From: Rhodobacterales bacterium 32-67-9
GTDB lineage: Bacteria > Pseudomonadota > Alphaproteobacteria > Rhodobacterales > Rhodobacteraceae
Reading direction: 5' to 3'
NCBI GenBank assembly: GCA_002280515.1
Contig: NCEA01000010.1
Span: forward strand, 174,187 to 238,186
Length of the DNA: 64,000 bases
Shown here: in pieces, positions 56,591-64,000 of the stretch
How the letters are laid out: every line of letters begins with the position of its first letter
How positions within the stretch are numbered: position 1 is the stretch's first letter
Made by a program: the position numbers and the translations under genes
Notes under the pieces: model-generated
Told to the model about the DNA's origin: nothing
Database searches by the model: none
Seen by the model: only the letters and a program-made list of their open reading frames with translations

Positions 56591-57172
56591 CTAGCGCGTC
56601 GGCCGCCACATCGGATAGCGACTGGGCAACCCGTCGATCCGCACCTCAGCCAGAATCTCGAAACCCTGGCGCTGATAGACCGTCAGGTTGCGCGGGTTCG
56701 TCGACTCCAGATAGACCGGCAGACCGTCCCTGTCGCAAACTCCCAGTCCGTGCTCCAGAAGCCGGCCGCCAAGCCCCCGGCCCCGATACGCCGGATCGAC
56801 CGCGATCAGCGACAGATGCCAATGCGGCTCGTGCGGATGATAGGGTTCGCACGCTGCCAGTAATGCCTGGAATCCCGCGATCCGGTCAGGCGCGAAATAC
56901 GCGCGCATGTTCGCCCCCAGCGCTGCCGGGTCGGGCGCGACTCCGGGCGGGCGCCAGATCGCCATGCCCCACCCATCGCCGATGATGTGGTTGGCCCCAT
57001 GCGCGAACCCAGGCTCTGCGTTCAGCCGCGCATAATCGTAGTTGCTCTGCATGAAGACATGTGGATCGGGCAATATCCATCGCACGAACGGGTCGGCAGC
57101 GAAGGCCACGGTCAAAAGTGCGCCCATCCGCTCCAGGTCCGCGCTTGTGGCAGCCCGGATCGCGCTGTCCAT
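56591..57172 (-). CDS. GNAT family N-acetyltransferase
   Basis: A 193-aa acetyltransferase. MDSAIRAATSADLERMGALL opens the fold. The acetyl-CoA motif A is HLSLIAVDPAYRGRGLGGRLLEHG, followed by LESTNPRNLTVYQRQGFEIL. The substrate cannot be read; the size and VYLESTNPRN stretch are like fungal/bacterial puromycin-acetyltransferase-like or sugar-related GNATs. Convergent with the helicase gene with a 23-nt gap. Confidence 0.85.
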   Translation of the reverse strand: MDSAIRAATSADLERMGALLTVAFAADPFVRWILPDPHVFMQSNYDYARLNAEPGFAHGANHIIGDGWGMAIWRPPGVAPDPAALGANMRAYFAPDRIAGFQALLAACEPYHPHEPHWHLSLIAVDPAYRGRGLGGRLLEHGLGVCDRDGLPVYLESTNPRNLTVYQRQGFEILAEVRIDGLPSRYPMWRPTR

Positions 57173-57245
57173 TTGCTCCTCCCCGCACCGAATGCACGGC
57201 GAAGGATACCCCAGAACTGCGGGAAAACGAACTGGCCTGCGCCGG

Positions 57246-58928
57246 TCACTCCGCGACGAGGCGGCTTGTCACCACGGTGACTTCCGGCTTCTTGCCCACC
57301 TCTTCCATCGAAACCTGGCGGACGATCCGCTTGATCGCTTCGTCCATCTTGTCGTCGTTGCGCAGGACCTTGGCGCCGGCCGTGTCGAGGAACTCGTTCA
57401 ATTCGCCCTCGATCCGCTCGACCAGAGAGGCGCCGGACTTCACCTTTTCGGACAGGCCCTTGATCTCCACCCAGGCCTCGCCAAGGGGCTCCTCGTCCTC
57501 GTCGAGGATCACAGTGGCCACGACATGCCCGTTCAGCGCCATGCGGATCCGGTCGCGCACGACCCCGTCCATCGCCCCGATCAGGACCGCGCCGTCGAGA
57601 TAGGTCCGCCCCGCCTCGATATATTCGACGACCTCGGGCTCCTCCCCGGTCAGGTCGACCACGGTGCCGTTGATCGCCAGTTCCGCCGCGATCCCCTTGG
57701 CGATGCCGATCCGGCAATGTTCGCGCAGGTGCCGGTGCTCGCCGTGCATCGGCAAGAGCATCTTCGGCGCCAAGAGGTCGTGCACCGCCTCGAGGTCCGG
57801 CCGGTTGGCATGGCCCGAGACATGGTAAAGGCCGTTCCGGTCGTCGATCACATCGACGCCCATCTCGGAAAAGGCGTTCATCACCCGGATGACGCCGCGC
57901 TCGTTGCCCGGGATGGTCTTCGAGGAGAAAAGGAACGTATCGCCGTCCTTCATCTCGAGCCCGAGGTATTTGCCCCGCGCCAACTGGGCCGAGGCCGCCC
58001 GGCGTTCGCCCTGGCTGCCGGTGACGATCAGCATCAGGTTGCCGCGCGGCACCTCGACCGCCTCTTCCGGCGGAATGATCGCCGGGAAATCGGTCAGCAC
58101 GCCGGTCTCGACCGCCGCCGTGATCATCTTCTTCATCGCCCGGCCGAGCAGGCAGACCGAGCGGCCCGCCGCGCGCCCCGCCTCGGCCAGCGTCTTCAGC
58201 CGCGCCACGTTCGAGGCGAAGGTGGTCGCCACGACCATGCCCTCCTGCACCGCGATGAGCTCGCTCAAGGGGCCAGCGAGCGTCGCCTCGGAACGGCCCG
58301 GCAGCGGCGAGAAGACATTGGTGGAATCGCAGGTCAGGACCTTCACGCCCGCTCCCTCGCGGGCGATGCGATGCCATTCCTCGGGGTCGAACGGCTCGCC
58401 CACGATCGGCGTCCCGTCGAGCTTGAAGTCGGCGGTGTGGACGATCCGCCCCGCCGGCGTGTCGATGATCAGCGCGGAGCTTTCGGGGATCGAATGGCTG
58501 ACGGGGACGAACTGCACCTTGAAGGGGCCGGCCTCGACGACCTCGGGGCGCGGCTTGACGACGCGGATCACGTCGAGGGGCTGGCCCTGCTCCTCCATCT
58601 TCAGCGTCGCGATGGCGGCGGTGAAGGCGCGGGCATAGACCGGGGCCTTCAGCCGCGGCCAGAGATGGCCGAGCGCGCCGACATGGTCCTCGTGCGCATG
58701 GGTGATGAAGATCGCCTCGATCCGGTCGGCATTCTCGGCCGCCCAGCTGATGTCCGGCATGATCAGGTCGACGCCCGGAGCGCTGTCCATGTCGGGGAAG
58801 GTCACGCCGAGGTCGACGACGATCAGCCTTTCCTTGCCCTCGGGGCCGTAACCGAAGACATAGCAGTTCATGCCGATTTCGCCGGCCCCGCCCAGCGGAA
58901 GATAGATCAGGCGGTTCTTCGGGCTCAT
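57246..58928 (-). CDS. rnj: Ribonuclease J
   Basis: Metallo-beta-lactamase/beta-CASP ribonuclease (560 aa) with 5'-3' exo- and endonuclease activity in mRNA decay and rRNA processing. LPLGGAGEIGMNCYVFG at the start, zinc motif FITHAHEDHVGALGHLW, HSIPESSAL, HTADFKLD, the beta-CASP LIVTGSQGERRAASAQLARG and LLPMHGEHRHLREH. Its ATG overlaps the coaX stop (ATGA). Alphaproteobacteria have one RNase J of this type. Confidence 0.95.
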   Translation of the reverse strand: MSPKNRLIYLPLGGAGEIGMNCYVFGYGPEGKERLIVVDLGVTFPDMDSAPGVDLIMPDISWAAENADRIEAIFITHAHEDHVGALGHLWPRLKAPVYARAFTAAIATLKMEEQGQPLDVIRVVKPRPEVVEAGPFKVQFVPVSHSIPESSALIIDTPAGRIVHTADFKLDGTPIVGEPFDPEEWHRIAREGAGVKVLTCDSTNVFSPLPGRSEATLAGPLSELIAVQEGMVVATTFASNVARLKTLAEAGRAAGRSVCLLGRAMKKMITAAVETGVLTDFPAIIPPEEAVEVPRGNLMLIVTGSQGERRAASAQLARGKYLGLEMKDGDTFLFSSKTIPGNERGVIRVMNAFSEMGVDVIDDRNGLYHVSGHANRPDLEAVHDLLAPKMLLPMHGEHRHLREHCRIGIAKGIAAELAINGTVVDLTGEEPEVVEYIEAGRTYLDGAVLIGAMDGVVRDRIRMALNGHVVATVILDEDEEPLGEAWVEIKGLSEKVKSGASLVERIEGELNEFLDTAGAKVLRNDDKMDEAIKRIVRQVSMEEVGKKPEVTVVTSRLVAE

Positions 58929-59704
58929 GCGCGTTCCAGTTCCTTGTTGTGGCGGTGGATCAGCACCAGCCCGTGCATCGTCAGATCGTCCTCGACGCTG
59001 TCGAAGATGTCGGTGCCCTGATCGAAGAGCGGCGCCAGCCCCCCGGTCGCGATCACCTGCATCGGCCGCGCGCGCTCGATCCGGACCTGGCGCACGATCC
59101 CCTCGACAAGGCCGACATAGCCCCAGTAGATGCCCGACTGCATGCAGGCAACCGTATTCGTGCCGATGGCGTTTTGCGGTTTCGTGACGTCGACATGCGG
59201 CAGCGCGGCGGCGGCCATGTGCAGCGCCTCGAGCGAGGTGTTGACGCCGGGCGCGATCACCCCGCCGATATAGGCGCCGTCGCTGTCGACCACGTCGAAG
59301 GTCGTCGCGGTGCCGAAATCGACAATGACGAGGTCGCCGCCATGCCGGTCGAAGCCGGCCACGGTGTTGACCAGCCGGTCGGGGCCGACCGTGGTGCCCT
59401 GATCGACGCGCGGGGCCACCGGCAGCGCGCAATCGGGCTTGCCGACGACGAGCGGCCGGCAATGGAAATAGCGGTCGCAAAGGACGCGCAGGTTGAAGAC
59501 GACGCGCGGCACGGTCGAGGAGATGATCACCTCGTCGATCTCCACCGGCACCTTGTGGTGCTGCATGAGCGTCGAGAACCAGACGAAATACTGGTCCGCC
59601 GTGCGCTGATGCTCGGTCGTGGTGCGCAGCGTGCAGCGGAACCGCGTCCCGTCCCAGACCGAGAAGACGGTGTTGGTATTGCCGGTATCGATGCAGAGGA
59701 GCAT
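58925..59704 (-). CDS. coaX: Type III pantothenate kinase
   Basis: First step of coenzyme A synthesis (259 aa), ASKHA-fold. MLLCIDTGNTNTVFSVWDG has the phosphate motif, DQGTTVGPDRLVNTVAGFDR and VIVDFGTATTFDVV the pantothenate/cation site, GVIAPGVNTSLEALHMAAA the family signature. Lies between birA and rnj, all co-directional downstream of nuoN. Confidence 0.96.
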   Translation of the reverse strand: MLLCIDTGNTNTVFSVWDGTRFRCTLRTTTEHQRTADQYFVWFSTLMQHHKVPVEIDEVIISSTVPRVVFNLRVLCDRYFHCRPLVVGKPDCALPVAPRVDQGTTVGPDRLVNTVAGFDRHGGDLVIVDFGTATTFDVVDSDGAYIGGVIAPGVNTSLEALHMAAAALPHVDVTKPQNAIGTNTVACMQSGIYWGYVGLVEGIVRQVRIERARPMQVIATGGLAPLFDQGTDIFDSVEDDLTMHGLVLIHRHNKELERA

Positions 59705-59716
59705 TGGGGGCCTCCC

Positions 59717-60463
59717 TCAGAAGAAGACGTCTGCGGCGGGCACGGCGCGGCGCCCCTGCGATGTCGCGATGATCAGCGCGCCATCGTCGGCGATGGTCTC
59801 GAACCGGCCCTTGATCGCCTCGCTGCCGGTGCGCGCGGTGATCGTCTGGCCAAGCTTCGCGGCGCGGTCGAGCCAGGCGGTGCGGATCGGCCCGAAGCCG
59901 TAGGTGGCAAGCTGCGCCTCCCATCGGGCGAAGGCCGGCGCGAGGAAATCGAGAACGGTCTCCGGCGCGACCCGGACCCCGGTTTCGCCCATCAGCGAGA
60001 CCGGCAGCACCGCGCCCGGTTCCACCGCCTCGGCCGGCGGGGCGGCCACTAGGTTGACGCCGATGCCGATCGCGAGGTGGCTGACGGTGCCGCCCTGCCC
60101 TGCGCTTTCCAGAAGGATGCCGGCGACCTTGCCGCCGTTCAGAAGCACATCGTTCGGCCATTTCAGCGTGATGGTCGCGCCCGGCCCCGATATCACCTGA
60201 AGGGTTTCGGCCAGTGCCAGCGCGGCGACGAAACTGCGCAGCGCCGCCGCCGCCGGATCGCCGGCCGGCCGCATCACCAGGGTCGCGGCGAAATTGCCCT
60301 CCGGAAAGAGCCACGGTCGCCCGCGCCGTCCCCGCGCCGCGGTCTGGTGGCGGGCCATGATCCAGGTCGGCTGGGTCAGCTGCGGCGCCAGCCGCGCGGC
60401 TTCCGAATTGGTGCTGTCGACTTCCGCGAGGACGTGGCGCGCCACGCCCTCGGGCCAGGTCAC
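59717..60463 (-). CDS. birA: Biotin--[acetyl-CoA-carboxylase] ligase
   Basis: Attaches biotin to the carboxyl carrier protein (about 248 aa). Lacks an N-terminal DNA-binding domain, so enzyme only. VDSTNSEAARL and TAARGRRGRPWLFPEGNF hold the biotinyl-AMP loop, LKWPNDVLLNGGKVAGILLE the catalytic Lys region. No ATG is available. GTG giving VTWPEGVARHVL is preferred for resemblance to relatives; a TTG 24 nt upstream (60487), overlapping the nuoN stop, is also possible. Confidence 0.88.
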   Translation of the reverse strand: MTWPEGVARHVLAEVDSTNSEAARLAPQLTQPTWIMARHQTAARGRRGRPWLFPEGNFAATLVMRPAGDPAAAALRSFVAALALAETLQVISGPGATITLKWPNDVLLNGGKVAGILLESAGQGGTVSHLAIGIGVNLVAAPPAEAVEPGAVLPVSLMGETGVRVAPETVLDFLAPAFARWEAQLATYGFGPIRTAWLDRAAKLGQTITARTGSEAIKGRFETIADDGALIIATSQGRRAVPAADVFF

Positions 60464-60476
60464 GGGGTCCGCCCGC

Positions 60477-61916
60477 TCAGCGGACAAGGGTTTCCGCCGC
60501 CAGCGCCGCCGCCCCCTCGATCCCGAGAAGGTTGACGACGCCCGCCACCATGATGATCGCCGTGGCCATCAGCAAAAGCCATTGCGCCGGCACCATGCGG
60601 GTGTCGAGCGCGTCCGTCTCGGTGCCGAAATACATGTAGTAGACGATGCGGATATAGTAGAACGCGCCGATCACCGAGGCGATGACCCCGGCCACGGCCA
60701 GCCAGACCATGTCGGCATTCACCGCGGCCAGTAGCACGCCGTACTTCGCGAAGAACCCGAGCATCGGCGGTACGCCGGCCAGCGAGAACATCAGGACCAG
60801 CACGGCGAGCGCCTTTACCGGCGCCTGCTTCGAATAAAGGTTCAGCGCGTCGATATCGGTGACCGGCGCCCCGTCGCGCTCCATCGACAGGATGAAGGCG
60901 AAGGTGCCGATGTTCATCGTGACGTAGATCACCATGTAGATCAGCATCGCCTGCACCCCGACCTGCGTCCCGGCGGCAAGTCCGATGAGCGCGAAGCCCA
61001 TGTGCGCGATCGAGGAATAGGCCATCAGCCGCTTGATGTTGCGTTGCCCGATCCCGGCGACCGCGCCGAGAAACATCGAGAGGACGGCGAGAACCGCCAG
61101 AACCTGGCTCCAGTCCTGCACCGCCGCGCCGAAGGCGTCGTGGACAACCCGCGCGAAAAGCGCCATCGCGGCGACCTTGGGCGCGGTCGCGAAGAACGCG
61201 GTGACCGGGGTGGGCGAACCTTCGTAGACATCCGGCGTCCACATGTGGAACGGCACCGACGAAATCTTGAAGGCGAGGCCGGTGATCAGGAAGACGAGCC
61301 CGAACAGGAGCCCGATGGACACATGCCCGTCCTGGATCGTCTCGACGATCCCGGCGAAAAGCGTCGTTCCGGTGAAACCGTAGGTCAGCGAGGCGCCGTA
61401 GAGCAGGAGCCCCGAGGAAAGCGCGCCGAGAACGAAGTACTTGAGGCCGGCTTCGGTCGATTTCGCGCTGTCGCGCCTGAGACTCGCCACGACGTAGAGC
61501 GACAGCGACTGCAGTTCCAGCCCCATGTAGAGCGACATGAGGTCGCCGGCCGAGACCATCACCATCATGCCCGCGACCGCGAACGCCACCAGAAGTGGAA
61601 ACTCGAACCGGGCAAGGCCGCGGCGCGCCATGTAGTCCTGGCTCATCGCCAGCACCGCGGCGGCGGAGAGAAGCACCGTCACCTTGGCGAAGCGGGAAAA
61701 GGCGTCGTCGGTGAACATGCCACCGAAGGCCATCCGGTCGCCATCACCCGAAAGCCCGATCCAGGCGGCGATGCCGACGAAGACGGCGACCGTCGCCCAG
61801 GTCAGGGGGCCGGTCATCTCGTCCTTGCCGGTGTAGACGGCGCCGAGAAGGGCAGCCATCGCGTAAAGCACCAGAACCACTTCGGGCAGGATGGCGGAGA
61901 AATCAGCGGAAATCAT
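60477..61916 (-). CDS. nuoN: NADH-quinone oxidoreductase subunit N
   Basis: Antiporter-like proton-pumping subunit of complex I (479 aa, about 14 helices). Key stretches are [21 protein letters not shown] with the pump Glu, [20 protein letters not shown], the [16 protein letters not shown] loop Lys/His region, and [16 protein letters not shown]. 12 nt after nuoM. Confidence 0.97.
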   Translation of the reverse strand: MISADFSAILPEVVLVLYAMAALLGAVYTGKDEMTGPLTWATVAVFVGIAAWIGLSGDGDRMAFGGMFTDDAFSRFAKVTVLLSAAAVLAMSQDYMARRGLARFEFPLLVAFAVAGMMVMVSAGDLMSLYMGLELQSLSLYVVASLRRDSAKSTEAGLKYFVLGALSSGLLLYGASLTYGFTGTTLFAGIVETIQDGHVSIGLLFGLVFLITGLAFKISSVPFHMWTPDVYEGSPTPVTAFFATAPKVAAMALFARVVHDAFGAAVQDWSQVLAVLAVLSMFLGAVAGIGQRNIKRLMAYSSIAHMGFALIGLAAGTQVGVQAMLIYMVIYVTMNIGTFAFILSMERDGAPVTDIDALNLYSKQAPVKALAVLVLMFSLAGVPPMLGFFAKYGVLLAAVNADMVWLAVAGVIASVIGAFYYIRIVYYMYFGTETDALDTRMVPAQWLLLMATAIIMVAGVVNLLGIEGAAALAAETLVR

Positions 61917-61928
61917 CGCGTGTCGTCC

Positions 61929-63467
61929 TCAGTGGCTGGCCACCTGCATCCCCGTGTCGGCGGGTATGGCGGCGTGGTATTCGGTGACAAGGGCGGAGAC
62001 CGACGGCCCGATCATGTCGGTGACAAGGCTCGGGTAGATGCCGAGAAGCAGGGTCATCGCGACCAATGGCGCGAAGATCACCTTCTCGCGCCGGGTCATG
62101 TCGGTGATCGTCCTGAGGCTTTCCTTGATCAGGTCGCCAAAGACCACCCGGCGATAGAGCCAGAGCGCGTAGGCCGCACTCAGGATCACGCCGGAGGTGG
62201 CGACGGCGGCAACCCAGGTGTTGACCTGGAAGATGCCCATCAGGGTCAGGAATTCACCGACGAAGCCGCTTGTGCCCGGCAGGCCGACATTGGCCATGGT
62301 GAAGAACATGAAGATCAGCGCATAGGCCGGCATCCGGTTTGCGAGGCCGCCGTAGGCGTCGATCTCGCGCGTGTGCATCCGGTCATAGATGACGCCGACG
62401 CAGAGGAAGAGCGCGCCCGAGATGAATCCGTGGCTCAGCATCTGGAAGATGGCGCCGTCAATGCCCTGCTGGTTGGCGGTGAAGATGCCCATCGTCACGT
62501 AGCCCATGTGCGCGACCGAGGAATAGGCGATGAGCTTCTTCATGTCGGACTGCGCCAGCGCCACCAGCGAGGTGTAGACGATGGCGATGGCCGACAGCCA
62601 GAAGATTAACCCCGCGAGTTGATCGGACGCGATCGGGAACATCGGCAGCGAGAAGCGCAGGAAGCCGTAGCCACCCATCTTCAGAAGGATCGCCGCCAGC
62701 ACCACCGAGCCCGCCGTCGGCGCCTGCACGTGCGCGTCCGGCAACCAGGTGTGGACCGGCCACATCGGCATCTTCACCGCGAAGGAAGCGAAGAAGGCGA
62801 GCCACAGGAGCGTCTGCATCCCGCCGACAACGCGGAAGCCAAGGATATTCAGCGTCTCGGACGCGAACTGGTGGGTCAGCAGCGTCGGAATGTCGGTCGT
62901 GCCGGCATCGACATACATCGCGATTATCGCGACCAGCATCAGGACCGAGCCGAGGAAGGTGTAGAGGAAGAACTTGAAGGCCGCGTAGATCCGCTCTTTC
63001 CCGCCCCAGATGCCGATGATCAGGAACATCGGAATGAGGCCCGCCTCGAAGAAGAGGTAGAAGAGGACGAGGTCGAGCGCCACGAAGACGCCGATCATAA
63101 GCCCTTCGAGGACGAGGAAGGCGACCATGTATTCCTTCACCCGCACCTCGACTTCCCAGCACGACAGGATCGTGATCGGCATGAGGAAGGTGGTGAGGAG
63201 GACGAAGAGGACCGAGATGCCGTCGACGCCGACCTTGTAGGTCAGCCCCATGATCCAGGACCGTTCCTCGACGAACTGGAAACCGGTGTCGGCCTGTTCG
63301 AACCCCGAGAGCAGGAAGAGCGAGACGAGGAAGGTCGCGGTCGTGGCGATCAGCGCCAGCCGCTTCGCGTTCCTCTGCGCCGCCGGGTCGTCGCCCTTGA
63401 GGAAAAGCGCGAGGATTGCCGCTGCGACGAGGGGCAGGAAGGTGATGATGGAAAGCAGGTTTTCCAT
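61929..63467 (-). CDS. nuoM: NADH-quinone oxidoreductase subunit M
   Basis: Second antiporter-like subunit (512 aa). [16 protein letters not shown] start, [17 protein letters not shown] with the conserved Glu, [20 protein letters not shown], and [16 protein letters not shown]. The ATG overlaps the nuoL stop by 1 nt (TAATG). A longer frame upstream is inside nuoL and rejected. Confidence 0.97.
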   Translation of the reverse strand: MENLLSIITFLPLVAAAILALFLKGDDPAAQRNAKRLALIATTATFLVSLFLLSGFEQADTGFQFVEERSWIMGLTYKVGVDGISVLFVLLTTFLMPITILSCWEVEVRVKEYMVAFLVLEGLMIGVFVALDLVLFYLFFEAGLIPMFLIIGIWGGKERIYAAFKFFLYTFLGSVLMLVAIIAMYVDAGTTDIPTLLTHQFASETLNILGFRVVGGMQTLLWLAFFASFAVKMPMWPVHTWLPDAHVQAPTAGSVVLAAILLKMGGYGFLRFSLPMFPIASDQLAGLIFWLSAIAIVYTSLVALAQSDMKKLIAYSSVAHMGYVTMGIFTANQQGIDGAIFQMLSHGFISGALFLCVGVIYDRMHTREIDAYGGLANRMPAYALIFMFFTMANVGLPGTSGFVGEFLTLMGIFQVNTWVAAVATSGVILSAAYALWLYRRVVFGDLIKESLRTITDMTRREKVIFAPLVAMTLLLGIYPSLVTDMIGPSVSALVTEYHAAIPADTGMQVASH

Positions 63468-64000
63468 TAGTGCGCGCCCCCCAAGAGCGTCATCCAGATC
63501 AGAAGTACCGCGATGCCGATGACCATCGCGAAGGCATAGGTGAAGATGTAGCCCGACTGCATCCGCGCCGCGATCCGGGTCAGGCGGGGAATGAAGCCCA
63601 TCGCCACGCCGTTGATCGTGCCGTCGATGACATTTCCGTCGCCCTTCTTCCACAGGAAGGCGCCGAGCTGTTTCGCCGGCCCGACGATGAGCGCGTCATA
63701 GATCTCGTCGAAATACCACTTGTTGAGCAGGAACCGGTAGAGGATCGGCTGCTGCGCGGCCAGTCGTCCGGGGATCGAGGGGTCGCGGATGTAGAACACG
63801 TAGGCCGTGACGAAGCCGATCAGCATCGCCACGAAGGGCGAAACCTTGACCCACCACGGCGCATGGTGCGCCGCGTCGAGGACCTCGTTCGAGGCCTCGG
63901 ACATGAAGATCGCCCCTTCCGGCGCGCGACCGGCCATCGCGGCGTGATCGCCCTCTGCAGGTGTTGCGGCTTCGGTGGTCGCGGCTTCGGTGGTCGCGGT
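63467..64000 (-). CDS. nuoL: NADH-quinone oxidoreductase subunit L (C-terminal part)
   Basis: Only about 177 C-terminal residues of the largest antiporter-like subunit are in the window; the frame is open at the right edge. [40 protein letters not shown] and the final helix [17 protein letters not shown] match the lateral-helix tail of NuoL. The part next to the edge is an Ala/Thr/Glu low-complexity loop from 15-bp DNA repeats. Order nuoL-nuoM-nuoN is standard. Confidence 0.94.
   Translation of the reverse strand, partial: TATTEAATTEAATPAEGDHAAMAGRAPEGAIFMSEASNEVLDAAHHAPWWVKVSPFVAMLIGFVTAYVFYIRDPSIPGRLAAQQPILYRFLLNKWYFDEIYDALIVGPAKQLGAFLWKKGDGNVIDGTINGVAMGFIPRLTRIAARMQSGYIFTYAFAMVIGIAVLLIWMTLLGGAH
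63966..64000 (-). repeat. 15-bp tandem repeat within nuoL
   Basis: GCGGCTTCGGTGGTC is repeated twice exactly and continues into the window edge, encoding TTEAA units. The unit is close to that of the minisatellite in the LysM gene. Confidence 0.75.

Noticed and set aside
57042-59021. Long plus-strand open frame antisense to rnj
   Set aside because: Composition of a shadow frame (Asp/Arg/His-rich) lying over a fully conserved RNase J.

Overview
The window is a high-GC chromosomal segment of an alphaproteobacterium, most likely a marine Rhodobacteraceae (roseobacter-type) strain. Three kinds of evidence support this: a DMSP lyase DddP with every published metal ligand in place, a heterotetrameric sarcosine oxidase cluster (soxBDAG), and a VPLPA-CTERM type exosortase substrate. 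Housekeeping proteins (GlnB/GlnA, PurB, AcnA, SecDF-YajC, NuoLMN) are of alphaproteobacterial type. No rRNA, tRNA, insertion sequence, prophage or CRISPR array was recognised.

Layout. 0-5 kb: NAD(P)HX repair enzyme (divergent), glnB-glnA, and a beta-hydroxyacid dehydrogenase. 5-9 kb: a heme-dependent N-demethylase-like protein divergent from dddP, a small membrane protein, and a hydrolase-OsmC fusion. 9.7-17.4 kb: purB, an orphan fliG, a lipid A-type acyltransferase, a DUF1223 protein, and acnA. 17.9-20.6 kb: cytochrome c maturation genes ccmABCDG, with ccmC broken. 20.7-24 kb: secF, secD, yajC. 24-33 kb: a PLP decarboxylase, serS, der-bamB and a TPR membrane protein, then an Atm1-type ABC exporter divergent from an ArsR regulator. 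33-40 kb: a LysM protein, a LOG-family protein, a large unrecognised protein with an internal duplication, a phosphoesterase with sodB, and a Cys-rich secreted protein with a membrane-anchored cytochrome c. 40.5-45.7 kb: soxBDAG. 45.9-49.7 kb: ccmI, a broken ruvX, DUF1289, an orphan ABC ATPase and an atypical SDR. 50-57 kb: Hint-domain protein, prfC, glycosyltransferase 25, VPLPA-CTERM protein, DEAD-box helicase, GNAT. 57-64 kb: rnj-coaX-birA downstream of nuoLMN.

How it fits together. Cytochrome c maturation is split between two loci (ccmABCDG and ccmI), and the window also encodes a cytochrome c client. DddP and sarcosine oxidase both act on methylated osmolytes or their breakdown products and release C1 or C3 units. 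BamB and SecDF-YajC serve envelope biogenesis.

Most notable points: (1) a conserved oriented element directly after the stop codons of six unrelated genes; (2) a 718-residue protein of unknown function with two copies of a ~130-residue Cys-containing module; (3) ccmC and ruvX each lacking roughly 110-140 bp internally with a frameshift; (4) an acnA promoter whose 17-bp spacer carries a perfect palindrome; (5) an ArsR operator placed over the start region of its own gene; (6) palindromic repeat DNA inserted in frame inside the NAD(P)HX repair gene.
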